DNA of 64,000 nt from Lacisediminihabitans sp046156175 (GCF_046156175.1 NZ_JAYLVL010000001.1:62001-126000); one strand, 5' to 3'. Positions 17,304 to 27,249 are shown, counted from the stretch's first letter. Numbers and translations: made by a program. Notes: generated from the sequence alone by a model not told the origin.

Positions 17304-18614
17304 ATGGCATTCGACTGGTTCGAACGACAGGCCTCGCGGCTGCTCAAGCAGTCCGCAGAGGGCGATACGGTCCCGACCGACGATGCGGATGCCCGCAGCA
17401 TCCTCGGCATGCTCGAGAGCCTGGGGCTCGTCATGATCGAGACCGGCCAGGCCACCAATGACGTGGAGGAGACGCTGCGTGCAGTGGCGAAGGTCTACAG
17501 CCTCGACGATGCGCGAACCGTGGTGCTGCCGACCTATGTGATGTTGCAGTCGACGACTGCGGGTGGCGAGGTGCGAATCGAGTCCGCACGTCCGGGTGGC
17601 GGCCGTCTCGACCAGACCGGCGCCGTCGAGACCCTGATCGGGCGAGCGCTTCGCAAGGAGGTGACACCCGCTGAGGCGATGGCCGAGGTCGCCCGCATCC
17701 GCACCGCGACGCCCCGGTTCGGCGCGGTGGCCGCCCTGCTGGGCCACGTGATCCTCACCGTGGGATTCGGGATGGTGATCAACCCGACCATCCAGGCCAT
17801 CTGGGTCTACGCGGTGCTCGGCTTCGGCGTCGGCCTGTTGGTGTTGCTCGCGCGCAGGTTTCCCGGGCTGAGTTCAACGGTGCCGGTGATCGCCGCATTC
17901 GGAGTGACCCTGGTGACCGCCCTTCTGCTCGTGCACGTGGTCGGGGATGCTCCGCTTCGCATCATCGCGCCGCCCCTCGTCTCGTTCCTGCCGGGTCTCA
18001 CGCTGACGATCGCCGCGATCGAACTGACCAACAACCAGGTGATCGCCGGCGCGAGCCGTCTCGTGTTCGGCGGTGCCCAGCTTCTGCTGCTCACGTTCGG
18101 AGTCTTCGCCGCGACGACCCTGGTGGGTGGCCTGCCGACCGCCCTGCCCGAACCGCTTCTCGGGCAGTGGGCCGGACTGCTGGGAGTCGCCCTGGTGGCG
18201 GTGGGATTCACCCTCTTCATGTCGGCTCCGAAGGGAGCGCTCGTCTGGATCTTCCTGAGCCTCGCCGTCACCTACGGGGCCCAGGCGCTCGGCGCGGTCG
18301 CGTTCGGGGCGGGCTTGAGCGGTTTCGTCGGAGCGGTCGTCGTGGCCCCCTTCACCCGCCTCGCGAGCCACTTCCGCACCTCGCCACCGGCATCGGTGAT
18401 GTCGCTCGCGTGTTTCTGGCTGCTGGTGCCAGGGGCGCTCGGTTTCATCGGCCTCAGTGGCGCCGCACAGGGAGGCGCGGCGAGCATCCAGACCCTCATG
18501 ACCGCGGGGATCTCGGTTCTGTCCATCGCGCTGGGTGCGATCGTGGGAATCAGCCTGAGCCGGGATGCCGGACGGCTCGCGCGGCTGGCCCGACGCGGCG
18601 TCTCGCGGTTGTGA
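17304..18614 (+). CDS. Threonine/serine exporter family protein (ThrE-like)
   Basis: 436 residues from ATG 17304. The N-terminal third is a soluble ThrE domain (conserved FLESLGLVMIETGQATNDVEE-like helix, then strands), followed by ten hydrophobic segments in two blocks, the arrangement of single-chain ThrE exporters that export Thr/Ser by proton motive force in Corynebacterium. GATGAT at 17292-17297 ends six bases before the chosen start. Substrate here not proven. Confidence 0.85.
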   Translation: MAFDWFERQASRLLKQSAEGDTVPTDDADARSILGMLESLGLVMIETGQATNDVEETLRAVAKVYSLDDARTVVLPTYVMLQSTTAGGEVRIESARPGGGRLDQTGAVETLIGRALRKEVTPAEAMAEVARIRTATPRFGAVAALLGHVILTVGFGMVINPTIQAIWVYAVLGFGVGLLVLLARRFPGLSSTVPVIAAFGVTLVTALLLVHVVGDAPLRIIAPPLVSFLPGLTLTIAAIELTNNQVIAGASRLVFGGAQLLLLTFGVFAATTLVGGLPTALPEPLLGQWAGLLGVALVAVGFTLFMSAPKGALVWIFLSLAVTYGAQALGAVAFGAGLSGFVGAVVVAPFTRLASHFRTSPPASVMSLACFWLLVPGALGFIGLSGAAQGGAASIQTLMTAGISVLSIALGAIVGISLSRDAGRLARLARRGVSRL

Positions 18615-18668
18615 TGGCCCGTGCCGCGGTGCGCCCCCGCGAAGACGGGACGGCCACCGCGCCGCGGT

Positions 18669-18959
18669 TCACACCTCGGGAAGCGTGAAACTCTCCACGG
18701 TGCGGGCGGCGAGCAGCGGCACGATCCGGCCGAGCACCAGTCGCTCGAAGTGCGGCGACGCGCGGTGGGACTCGAAGTCCGCAGCACTCTCGTAGCGTTC
18801 GAGCAACACGAGCTGCTGCGAATCACCGGTCTTCAGGTAGGCATCGAATGAGATGCAGCCCTCTTCTTCGCGACTGACAGCTTCGAGTTCGGAGACCAGC
18901 TCGAGCACTGACCGCTCGTTTCCGGCGGAGATCGTGTAGTGGGCGATGGTGAGGAACAT
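18669..18959 (-). CDS. Antibiotic biosynthesis monooxygenase (ABM) domain protein
   Basis: 96 residues forming a single ferredoxin-like ABM domain: MFLTIAHYTI, a helix with NERSVLELVSELEAVS, CISFDAY, LLERYESAADFESHRASPHF. Such small dimers include cofactor-free quinone-forming monooxygenases and heme-degrading proteins; many have unknown substrates. TAGAAT at 18967-18972 ends seven bases before ATG. Divergent from the helicase, 69 bases apart. Confidence 0.85.
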   Translation of the reverse strand: MFLTIAHYTISAGNERSVLELVSELEAVSREEEGCISFDAYLKTGDSQQLVLLERYESAADFESHRASPHFERLVLGRIVPLLAARTVESFTLPEV

Positions 18960-19028
18960 GCCCCCGATTCTATTTCGGGCTCCGATGGCGCCGTCGGCTG
19001 AGTCGCACCCTCGTGAGACCATGGACGA

Positions 19029-22000
19029 ATGCCCGACGCCGCACCGATGGTCGACATCACCGACATCCAGCGACTCGTCGGCCCCGCCTCGTTCCAGCGT
19101 GGACTGGCGTACTCGCGGGGAGGGTTCGTCTCCAGTGTGAGTTGGAACCCGGAGACCCGGGTGGTGGGCGGAACCGTGAGCGGGTCGGCGCCGCAGCCCT
19201 ATCGCTGCAGCGCGATCGTGTCGGCAGCCACGGGAAAGCCGACGGGTGGTCTTTGCTCCTGCCCGGTCGGATTCGACTGCAAGCATGTGGCCGCAGTGCT
19301 GCTGCAGAGCAACACCACCACGCTCAAGCAGCTCCCCGGACTTACCGTGAAGACGGCCGCTGGGCCGGCCGAGACAGCGGCCGAGACACCGGCCGACTGG
19401 AAGAGCGCCGTCATCGCTCTCACCGATCGCAGCGGGTCGTCCGGGGGTCGGAGCGCCCGCATCGGACTGCTTCTCGAGTTGAGGGAGTTGATTCCGCGCT
19501 CGCGCAGCCAGTGGAACGGCCCCAGCGCGAAGACCGCAACCGCATCGAGCACCGGCACCCGTCGGCTGGGGGTGCGGCCGGTGCTCCTCAGCGACACGGG
19601 CAACTGGACCCGGGGCAACGTCACCTGGAATTCCCTGGGGTATCAGGCCAATCGCCTCGCACTCGCGACAGAGCAGCAGCGCTGGTTCGCCCAGTTCGCC
19701 GCACTGCACCGGTCGACCCGCGAGGTCTACACGGGGCAGGAGCCCGACTGGCTCTACCTCGATGACTTCCACAGCCCGCTGTTCTGGCAATTGCTCGCGG
19801 ATGCCGAAGCACGCGACATCGCGCTGGTCACGGGCAAGAAGGAGACGAGCGTGACGATCGGGCGCGACGCCACGGTGAGCATCGATGCCCGGCTCGACGG
19901 GGATCTGAGCCTCTCACCGATCCTGAGGGTGGACGGGGAGCCGCATCCGGCCGCCGCCGCCGGTCCGATCGGCGACCACGGGGTCTACGTGTGGGAGTTC
20001 GACCCGCGGCCGAGATTCGTCCTGGCCGCGACATCCACCCCGCTCGTCGACGAGCAGCGCGCGCTGCTCGGGGCGGTCGATCCCGTCGTCGTTCCGGCCT
20101 CCGACGTGGACGAGTTCCTGCGCGACTACTACCCGAGACTGAGTCGCACGATCAGCGTGGCCAGTGCTGATGCCTCGGTCGCGCTGCCGAAGCTGAGCCC
20201 ACCGGTACTCGTGCTCACGATCGCCTACCAGCCGAAACAGACGGTGAAGATCGGGTGGGACTGGGACTATTCCGGACTTCGCAAGTCGCTTCGCGGCGCC
20301 GATGACCGGGACTTCGCCACCGAGCATCGGGTGCTCGAGCGCGTCCAGCGCGTTCTCGGCACCCTCTCGGATGACACGCTGCGCGGTCTCGCCGCGGCCG
20401 AGTTCGTCGATCGGGTGCTGCCGACGCTCGGCGCGGTGGAGGGAGTGAGGATCGACTCCGTGGGGACGCGCCCCGACTATCGGGAGCTCACCGGCATCCC
20501 GAAACTGACCTTCACGACTGTCGCCACCGACACCAGCGACTGGTTCGACCTCGGCGTGTACATCCACATCGACGGTCGGGACGTGCCATTCACCAAGGTC
20601 TTCACCGCGTTGTCGAAGGGCAGCTCGAAGGTGCTGCTTGTCGACAATTCCTATCTCTCGCTCGATCAGCCGGTGTTCGAAGAGCTGAAGAGGCTCATCG
20701 ACGAGGCATCGGCCATGGCCGAGTGGGAGACCGGCGTGCGGATCAGCCGGTACCAGGCCAGCCTCTGGTCGGAGTTCGAGGATCTCGCCGATGAGACCGT
20801 CGAAGCGCAGGCGTGGCGGGAGTCCGCGCAGGGTCTTCTCGCGATCGATTCGGTCGAGTCCACTCCCGTGCCGGCGAGCGTCGACGCCAGTCTCCGTCCC
20901 TACCAGAAGGAGGGTTTCGACTGGCTCGCCTTTCTCTGGCGGCAGCGGCTCGGTGGCATCCTCGCTGACGACATGGGTCTCGGAAAGACCCTTCAGGCGC
21001 TCTCGCTCATCGCCCACGCCCGGGCGGAAGCGCCGGGTGAGCCGTTCCTGGTGGTCGCCCCCACGTCTGTCGTGTCGAACTGGCTGGCGGAGGCCGCCCG
21101 TTTCGTTCCCTCGCTGGCCGTTCGCGGCGTCTCCACCACCCGGCAGTCGCTGGCCAAGCTGGCGGACGGCGCCGACATCATCGTGACCTCCTATGCGCTG
21201 TTCCGTCTCGGCCTCGACAACTACCGGGCACTCGGATGGTCGGGCCTGGTGCTCGACGAAGCCCAGTTCGTGAAGAACCCGGCATCGAAGGCGCACGAGG
21301 CCGCCGTCTCCCTTCAGGTGCCCTTCAAACTCGCCATCACGGGCACTCCGATGGAGAACAGCCTCACCGACCTCTGGTCGCTGTTTCACATCGTTGCGCC
21401 CGGACTGTTCCCCTCCGGTCGCAAGTTCGCCGAGGAGTACGTGCGGCCTATCGCCTCCGGTGAGTCCACCGAACACGCCGCCCAACGGATCGCCCAGCTT
21501 CGCCGTCGCATCCGTCCGCTGATGATGCGTCGCACAAAGGAGCTTGTCGCCGCCGAATTGCCCGCGAAACAGGAACAGGTGCTCCAGGTCGAGTTGGCGC
21601 CCCGCCATCGCAAGCTCTACGACACCGTGCTGCAGAAAGAACGCCAGAAGCTGCTCGGCCTGATCGAGGACCTCGATCGCAACCGCTTCATCGTGTTCCG
21701 CTCACTCACACTGCTGCGGATGCTGAGCCTCGACGCGTCCCTCGTGGACGAGGCGCACGCCGACATCCCCTCCTCGAAACTCGACGCGCTGTTCGATCAG
21801 CTGGACGATGTGGTGGCGGAGGGGCACCGCGCCCTCATCTTCAGCCAGTTCACGTCATTCCTCCGAAAAGCGGCGAGCCGGCTGGATGCCGCGGGCATCG
21901 CCCACGAATATCTGGACGGAACCACCCTGCACCGCGGGGACGTGATCTCGCGCTTCAAGTCGGGTGACGCGCCGGTGTTCCTCATCAGCCTCAAGGCCGG

Positions 22001-22274
22001 CGGGTTCGGACTCAATCTCACCGAGGCCGACTACGTGTTCCTGCTCGACCCGTGGTGGAATCCCGCCACCGAGACCCAGGCCGTCGACCGCACCCACCGC
22101 ATCGGCCAGACCCGACCGGTGAACGTCTACCGGCTGGTGGCCACCGGCACGATCGAGGAGAAGGTGATGGCCCTGCGGGACCGCAAGGCACGACTCTTCG
22201 ACGCGGTGATGGATGACGACGCGGTCTTCAGCACCGCGCTCACCGCCGACGACATCCGCGGCCTGCTCGAATAG
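19029..22274 (+). CDS. SWIM zinc-finger SNF2-type helicase
   Basis: 1081 residues. N-terminal SWIM zinc finger (CSC followed by CKH, about residues 76-87), a long middle region (about 100-610) typical of bacterial SNF2 proteins, then the ATPase: DDMGLGKT (about 645), LDEAQ (about 742), TGTPMENS (about 771), and the C-terminal helicase lobe with LISLKAGGFGLNLTEAD and DRTHRIGQ. Such ATPases translocate on double-stranded DNA and remodel DNA-bound proteins, for example RNA polymerase. GACCAT at 19017-19022 ends six bases before the ATG, so probably leaderless. Converges with the aminopeptidase, stops eight bases apart. Confidence 0.93.
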   Translation: MPDAAPMVDITDIQRLVGPASFQRGLAYSRGGFVSSVSWNPETRVVGGTVSGSAPQPYRCSAIVSAATGKPTGGLCSCPVGFDCKHVAAVLLQSNTTTLKQLPGLTVKTAAGPAETAAETPADWKSAVIALTDRSGSSGGRSARIGLLLELRELIPRSRSQWNGPSAKTATASSTGTRRLGVRPVLLSDTGNWTRGNVTWNSLGYQANRLALATEQQRWFAQFAALHRSTREVYTGQEPDWLYLDDFHSPLFWQLLADAEARDIALVTGKKETSVTIGRDATVSIDARLDGDLSLSPILRVDGEPHPAAAAGPIGDHGVYVWEFDPRPRFVLAATSTPLVDEQRALLGAVDPVVVPASDVDEFLRDYYPRLSRTISVASADASVALPKLSPPVLVLTIAYQPKQTVKIGWDWDYSGLRKSLRGADDRDFATEHRVLERVQRVLGTLSDDTLRGLAAAEFVDRVLPTLGAVEGVRIDSVGTRPDYRELTGIPKLTFTTVATDTSDWFDLGVYIHIDGRDVPFTKVFTALSKGSSKVLLVDNSYLSLDQPVFEELKRLIDEASAMAEWETGVRISRYQASLWSEFEDLADETVEAQAWRESAQGLLAIDSVESTPVPASVDASLRPYQKEGFDWLAFLWRQRLGGILADDMGLGKTLQALSLIAHARAEAPGEPFLVVAPTSVVSNWLAEAARFVPSLAVRGVSTTRQSLAKLADGADIIVTSYALFRLGLDNYRALGWSGLVLDEAQFVKNPASKAHEAAVSLQVPFKLAITGTPMENSLTDLWSLFHIVAPGLFPSGRKFAEEYVRPIASGESTEHAAQRIAQLRRRIRPLMMRRTKELVAAELPAKQEQVLQVELAPRHRKLYDTVLQKERQKLLGLIEDLDRNRFIVFRSLTLLRMLSLDASLVDEAHADIPSSKLDALFDQLDDVVAEGHRALIFSQFTSFLRKAASRLDAAGIAHEYLDGTTLHRGDVISRFKSGDAPVFLISLKAGGFGLNLTEADYVFLLDPWWNPATETQAVDRTHRIGQTRPVNVYRLVATGTIEEKVMALRDRKARLFDAVMDDDAVFSTALTADDIRGLLE

Positions 22275-22281
22275 ACCGGCC

Positions 22282-23622
22282 TCAGGCCGGGGCCAGGAAC
22301 GCCGTCATCGCCGACGCGAGTGCCGCGGGATCCTCGACCCCGCACAGTTCCCGGGCGGAGTGCATGGAGAGGAGCGCGATGCCGACGTCGAAGGTGCGGA
22401 TGCCGAGTCTCGTCGCGGTGATCGGTCCGATCGTCGATCCGCAGGGCACGGAATTGTTCGACACGAACTCCTGGTAGTCGACACCGGCCTGGCGGCAACT
22501 GCGCGCCCACTCCGCGGCACCCAGCGCGTCGGTGGCGTAGCGCTTGTTCGCGTTGATCTTGAGCAGTGGTCCGCTGTTCACGAGGGGCCGGTTCACCGGG
22601 TCATGACGTTCCGGATAGTTCGGGTGCACCGCATGGCCGGCATCCGCTGACAGGCACCACGATTGCGCGTGCGCGCGTGCGCGATCCGAAGGGGTGGCAT
22701 TGCCGATTCTGGCCAGCACGCTCTCGAGGAACGGTCCCGCGGCGCCCGATCGGGTTTCGCTCCCCACTTCCTCGTGGTCGAATGCCGCGAAGACCGCGAT
22801 CGAAGGGGCCGTTGCGGCTCGAGCCGGCTCCCCCGCGACAGCCAGGAGTGCCACCAGTCCGGCGTGAACGGAGGAGAGGTTGTCCAGTCGGCCGGAAGCG
22901 AACAGTGTGCCGTCGAGCCCGAAGACGCGGGGTGCCGCGGTATCGGCGGTCACGATGTCGTAGCCGACAACGTGCCTGCCGGCGCGGCCGGCGAGGCCGG
23001 CGAGGTGGGCGACGATATCCGTGTCCGCTAGCGCGCCCACTCCGATCACGGGGTTGAGGTGTTGCTGCGGATTGAGGGTGAGTCCTTCGCTGTTGACCCC
23101 GCGATCGAGGTGAACCGCCAGTTGCGGGAACCGGAGGAACGGCCCGGTGCGCACCAGTTCGGTGGTGCCGTCGTCGAACACGAGCCGTCCGGCGAATTCG
23201 AGCTCCCGATCGAGCCAGGAGTTGTAGAGCGGGCCGCCATAGACCTCGACTCCCGGCTGCAGCCAGCCGTGCGCCGCCGTGGTGGGCTTGGGCTTGAGAA
23301 CGAAACCCGGAGAGTCGGTATGGGCGCCGACGATGCGGTACGGACTGGTCGGCCCGGCGCCGTCCGGCGTGATCCAGGCCACGATGGCCCCGTCCCGCAC
23401 CACGAAATATCGGCCAGCGGCAACCGGCCAGTCCTCGGATTCCTCCAGCGCCGTGAAACCGGCGGAGGACAACCGGCGGGCGGCCTCTGCGACGGCGTGG
23501 AATGACGAGGGGGACGCCTGCACGAAGGCGGCGAGGTCGGCGAGGTGGGTGAGGGCTGAATCGGCGGTGGAACGACCCGCCGGCGTGGGGGCAACGGGCG
23601 AGGCGGTCATCTGCTCATTCAA
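22282..23622 (-). CDS. M18 family aminopeptidase
   Basis: 446 residues; alternative start at ATG 23610 would remove four residues. Zinc ligands and catalytic residues are visible: GAHTDSPG, DHEEVGS with the catalytic Glu pair, and SADAGHAVHPNYPE. C-terminal CGSTIGP and SMHSARELCG are family signatures. M18 enzymes remove N-terminal acidic or neutral residues from peptides in the cytoplasm as large tetrahedral complexes. All key residues present. Confidence 0.92.
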   Translation of the reverse strand: MNEQMTASPVAPTPAGRSTADSALTHLADLAAFVQASPSSFHAVAEAARRLSSAGFTALEESEDWPVAAGRYFVVRDGAIVAWITPDGAGPTSPYRIVGAHTDSPGFVLKPKPTTAAHGWLQPGVEVYGGPLYNSWLDRELEFAGRLVFDDGTTELVRTGPFLRFPQLAVHLDRGVNSEGLTLNPQQHLNPVIGVGALADTDIVAHLAGLAGRAGRHVVGYDIVTADTAAPRVFGLDGTLFASGRLDNLSSVHAGLVALLAVAGEPARAATAPSIAVFAAFDHEEVGSETRSGAAGPFLESVLARIGNATPSDRARAHAQSWCLSADAGHAVHPNYPERHDPVNRPLVNSGPLLKINANKRYATDALGAAEWARSCRQAGVDYQEFVSNNSVPCGSTIGPITATRLGIRTFDVGIALLSMHSARELCGVEDPAALASAMTAFLAPA

Positions 23623-23681
23623 GCACGCGCGCCCCGTCGCAACCCCGCACGCCGGTGCGTGCAGCCCGCTACCCTCGAACA

Positions 23682-25004
23682 GTGACCTACGAATATGCCG
23701 AAGCCCCGATCGATGCCCTGTCCGCCGAACGTCTCGCCGCTCAGGGCCTCGACTTCTCGCTCGTCGACACCGCCGACCGTGAGGCGCTCACCACCTGGGT
23801 TCAGGCGGAGAACCGCGGTTTTCACGGCACGCGCATGTCGCAGGAGAAGCTCGACGTTCAGCTCCCCCACATCGCGCACCATCGCACCACCGGGGTCTGG
23901 GATCCCGATGCAGCGGATCCCGCGTCGCCGGTCGCCACCGTGAGCACCTGGGTGATGGACCTCACCGTGCCGGGCGAAACGAGCATCCCCGCCTGGGCCG
24001 TGAGCGCCGTCACCGTCTCGCCAACGCATCGTCGTCGGGGAATCGCGCGCGCCATGCTCGAAGCCGAACTGCGCACGGCCGTTTCCCTCGATGTGCCCGT
24101 GGCGATCCTCACCGTGACCGAGGCCACGATCTACCGCCGCTACGGATTCGGACCCTCGGTCATGAGCGCCGACTGGACCATCGACACGACACGCGCGCGG
24201 TGGATCGGGCCGGAGACATCCGGCTCCCTCGGCTTCGTCGAGCCGGAGACGCTGCTGCGCGACGGCTACGAACTGGTGCAACGGGTGCGGCTGCGCACCC
24301 CGGGCCAGGTCGAGTTCGCCGACATCCTGTGGGAACGGCTTCTCGGCATCGACGGTGATCCCGAATCGGCGAGGGGCCTCCGCGTCGTGCGATTCGACGA
24401 TGACGAGGGCGAGCTGCAGGGTTTCGCCGCGTACCGGGTGGTCGAAGCGGGCGACGACTTCACCAAGCACCGGCTCGACCTCGCCTTCCTCGTGTCCGCC
24501 ACCGATGAGGCCTACGCCGGGCTCTGGCGGTTCCTGCTCGAGATGGATCTCGTCTCCTCGATCTCTGCGCCGTTGCGCACCTTCGACGAACCACTCCTCT
24601 GGCAGGTCTCCGATCCCCGTGCCGTGAAGCGCAACGGGGTGCGCGAACACCTGTGGACGCGCGTCCTGGATGTGCCGGTCGCGCTCTCGGCCCGGCGTTA
24701 CAGCGCCGCCGGTGTCTTCGTGCTCGATGTCAGTGATGATCTCGGCTTCGCCGACGGACTGTTCCTTCTCACCGTCGCGGCCGACGGCAGCGCGACCGTC
24801 GAGCACCTCGACACCGAGGCTCCGGATGACGCCGCCGCCATCGCGCTCACGGTCGACGACCTCGGGGCTCTGTACCTCGGCGGTGTTTCCGCCGTCACCC
24901 TGGCCCGGGCCGGGCGGATCACCGAACTGCGACCGGGCTCGGCCGCATCCCTCGATGCCTCGTTCCGATCGCCGGTCACGCCGTGGCTCAGCATCTGGTT
25001 CTGA
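23682..25004 (+). CDS. Eis-like GNAT N-acetyltransferase
   Basis: 440 residues. A GNAT domain with the acetyl-CoA loop SPTHRRRGIARAML (about residues 105-120), a second GNAT-like domain, and a C-terminal SCP2-like domain ending in a free aromatic carboxylate (LSIWF), which in Eis proteins is the catalytic base at the C-terminus. Eis enzymes acetylate amines, including aminoglycosides, at several positions. Start placed at GTG 23682, since TACCCT (23670-23675) ends six bases before it. Natural substrate unknown. Confidence 0.88.
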   Translation: MTYEYAEAPIDALSAERLAAQGLDFSLVDTADREALTTWVQAENRGFHGTRMSQEKLDVQLPHIAHHRTTGVWDPDAADPASPVATVSTWVMDLTVPGETSIPAWAVSAVTVSPTHRRRGIARAMLEAELRTAVSLDVPVAILTVTEATIYRRYGFGPSVMSADWTIDTTRARWIGPETSGSLGFVEPETLLRDGYELVQRVRLRTPGQVEFADILWERLLGIDGDPESARGLRVVRFDDDEGELQGFAAYRVVEAGDDFTKHRLDLAFLVSATDEAYAGLWRFLLEMDLVSSISAPLRTFDEPLLWQVSDPRAVKRNGVREHLWTRVLDVPVALSARRYSAAGVFVLDVSDDLGFADGLFLLTVAADGSATVEHLDTEAPDDAAAIALTVDDLGALYLGGVSAVTLARAGRITELRPGSAASLDASFRSPVTPWLSIWF

Positions 25005-25026
25005 GCGCCGGGGAATCCCTGACGGT

Positions 25027-25800
25027 CTAGGCCGGAGCAGCACCAGCGGCTGGACCCAGCTCGGCGAGGTCCACAGAGGGCAGCACGATCCAGCCCTCCC
25101 GACCGGCGCGCTCGATGGACTCGGGCGGCGGCCGGTGCCAGCGCCCGAGGGCGTGGGCGCGGGCGGCGAGGGCCGCGATGACCGCGTCGAAGACATCATC
25201 GGAGGCGGTCATGACAGCGGCCACCGGCGCGAGATCGAGCCACGGCGCGCGTTCGACGATCGCATCGAGCAATACCGTGCGCACGGCGGCATCCGTCTTG
25301 TAGCCGACGGTGGAAAAACCCCACAGTCGCAGCGTGGCCGAAGGGTAGACCTCGGCCGCGACGCCTCCCGCCGCCCGGTCGATGGGGCCAAGCACCCCGG
25401 CCAGGGCGTCGAGCAGCGCGGCACAGTGCATGGCGGTGAGCCCGAGACGGTCGGTGGCGACGCTCAGCGGCCAGCGCCCGGTGCGCTCGCGAGCAGCGCG
25501 ATCGGTCTCGCGATAGGCGAGCCGTCGTCGCCACTCCATGCCCGATCCGGAACTCTCCGCGGCGAAGCGCTGGAGGGGCTCGCCCGCGGAGTGCCGGGTG
25601 ATGAACGAGACGAAGTCGTCGGGCCAGCCGAAGGCGCAATCGATGCCGAGGGATGCCACGGTCGGTGCGATCTCCACGATCCGGTCGTCACCGACTCCGA
25701 GTTCGAGTTCGACGACGCGGGCGGAGTCCTCCGACCAGTCGATGACGGCGAGCGCGGTTCCCCGCGGCTCGGCGGCAAGGTCGACGCCGGCGGTCAGCAC
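25027..25800 (-). CDS. DUF429 family protein
   Basis: 257 residues from GTG 25800. RNase H-like fold expected: VDLAAEPRGTALAVID at the N-terminus, GIDCAFGWPDDF, the WRRRLAYRETDR segment, EVYPSATL and a C-terminal SDDVFDAVIAALAARA. DUF429 is predicted to be a nuclease-like family; no activity is established. It begins 41 bases after the DarT-like gene ends, on the same strand, so the two may be co-transcribed. Confidence 0.82.
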   Translation of the reverse strand: MLTAGVDLAAEPRGTALAVIDWSEDSARVVELELGVGDDRIVEIAPTVASLGIDCAFGWPDDFVSFITRHSAGEPLQRFAAESSGSGMEWRRRLAYRETDRAARERTGRWPLSVATDRLGLTAMHCAALLDALAGVLGPIDRAAGGVAAEVYPSATLRLWGFSTVGYKTDAAVRTVLLDAIVERAPWLDLAPVAAVMTASDDVFDAVIAALAARAHALGRWHRPPPESIERAGREGWIVLPSVDLAELGPAAGAAPA

Positions 25801-25840
25801 GGTGCCCCGCTCAGTCCCCGATTGTGCCGGCGCGTGGGGC

Positions 25841-26644
25841 TCAGGCCTCTGGCTTCTGGAACCAGGGCGGGTAGACCGAGACCTTCGGGCTGTACTCCGA
25901 CGATTTGAGGATCGCGCGCACCTCTTCCCGCGCGCGATCGTTGGCGACCCCGACCAGCGTCACCAGTTCGAAGGGCAAGCTGTCCTTGACCAGGAGCTCG
26001 GCCTCCACGATGGTCTCGGCGTTGTCGTCGGCGCGCAGGCGCCGCAGCATCCGTTCGCTCGACTCGGTGGAGGCGGCGAAGCGGGTGAGCACGTGGGCGG
26101 CGTCGCCGTCGGTCACGACTATGGCGCCGTCGTCCGTGTGCTCCGTCGCATGCTTCACCGTGCTCACGAGCAGCACGAAGTCGGCGGCAACCGCTCCCCG
26201 CGCTTCCGGAGAGAGGCGTGGGTCGACGGAGTCCGAGCGGATGTCCTCCCACATCGTGGAGTTCGGCACGAGGAAGAATGGCACGAATTCGGCCACATTC
26301 GCACTGCCGAGGCCGGACACGGCTGTCGCGCGTCGCGATTCCCGGGTCTCGGGCGAAGAGAGGTCCACCTCAGGGCGCCCGGTGAAGGTCTCGTTGCTAT
26401 CGGCGAGGATCGCCCCCGACGAGAGGATGCCGGCGAGATTGCGAATGTGGGTGAGGTGATAGATGCGCTGGTCACTCACGCTTTCGACAGTCTTCGAGGC
26501 TGCCGATGCTGCTCGACGCGTCACCGCTGCCTTGGCCCGCGCGTTGCGCTGGCCTGCCGCTGTGACCACTTCGAGCACGGGAACGGCCTTGGGGAAGCAC
26601 TGGTCGCACAGGCCCGCTTCGAGTCCGTGAATACATTCGGCCAC
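25841..26644 (-). CDS. DarT-like (DUF4433) ADP-ribosyltransferase with N-terminal zinc-type motif, no DarG nearby
   Basis: 267 residues from GTG 26644, chosen because GAGAGG lies seven bases upstream and the protein then begins with the motif C4-x-H6-x6-C13-x2-C16, a likely metal site. After a basic linker (31-58) comes a DarT fold: YHLTHIRNLAGIL (62-74), VDLSSPETRESRR (93-105, NAD-binding region), FVPFFLVPNSTMW (120-132) and EAELLV (214-219) carrying the probable catalytic Glu. DarT enzymes ADP-ribosylate thymidine in single-stranded DNA and are normally held by the macrodomain antitoxin DarG; none is encoded here. It may have another target or be self-limited. Family call good; activity not known. 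Confidence 0.78.
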   Translation of the reverse strand: MAECIHGLEAGLCDQCFPKAVPVLEVVTAAGQRNARAKAAVTRRAASAASKTVESVSDQRIYHLTHIRNLAGILSSGAILADSNETFTGRPEVDLSSPETRESRRATAVSGLGSANVAEFVPFFLVPNSTMWEDIRSDSVDPRLSPEARGAVAADFVLLVSTVKHATEHTDDGAIVVTDGDAAHVLTRFAASTESSERMLRRLRADDNAETIVEAELLVKDSLPFELVTLVGVANDRAREEVRAILKSSEYSPKVSVYPPWFQKPEA

Positions 26645-26853
26645 AGCAGAACCTCTCATTTGCGCGAAGTCCGTGGTTGGCGCACTCCAGAGACAACGTT
26701 ACGCAGGTTTGGTGCCGGTGGTGCACCACTGCTAGCAAGTCGAGCCTTCGGCTATGTTTCGTCGCGTTACGCAGCGGGATGACATCCCTTCCCCCGGAAC
26801 CTACTCTCGGGGGAAAGAAGCGAAGAATCCGAATCCCCGGGCAGGAGGCCAGC

Positions 26854-27207
26854 ATGTCGAGTACCACACCACCGGTGACCGCGACCATGCTGTGCACTCA
26901 CGCCCCCGGCACAGCCTGCACGTCGGCGGTCGCGGGCCACGCCGTTTCCGCGATCCGTGACCGGGTCACCGCCGCGACACCGAGCAAGTGGCGCGACGGA
27001 CTCGTCGTGCACGTGTCATCCATCGGCGCGATCGGTGGAAGCTGGCTCGCCGTGGCACTCCTCGACCAGCCCGACGCCGTGTGGGTCTGGAATCATGACG
27101 ACCTGAGCTCGGTCGTCTCGATCGGCGAGCCGGTCGCTCTCCACGAGCTGTACGACACGCTCGCCGTCGGCTCGACCCGGGTGAGCGTGCTGCGCGCACC
27201 GCGCTGA
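26854..27207 (+). CDS. Conserved hypothetical protein
   Basis: 117 residues. Start set by AGGAGG at 26843-26848, five bases before the ATG; longer frames upstream look non-coding. The protein is a mixed alpha/beta sequence with GLVVHVSSIGAIGGSWLAVALLDQPDAVWVWNHDD and no membrane segment. I do not recognise a family. It is divergent from the DarT-like gene; the 209-base gap between them shows no clear operator. Confidence 0.6.
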   Translation: MSSTTPPVTATMLCTHAPGTACTSAVAGHAVSAIRDRVTAATPSKWRDGLVVHVSSIGAIGGSWLAVALLDQPDAVWVWNHDDLSSVVSIGEPVALHELYDTLAVGSTRVSVLRAPR

Positions 27208-27249
27208 CTCAGCACACATCCGCGGAGACTGCGCTGTGTCGCCCGATTT

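Noticed and set aside
19914..21608. 564-codon minus-strand frame inside the SNF2 helicase gene
   Set aside because: Antisense shadow; the plus-strand frame has complete helicase motifs.
24670..26782. Long plus-strand frames over DUF429 and the DarT-like gene
   Set aside because: No family motifs and wrong codon bias; the minus-strand genes explain the region.
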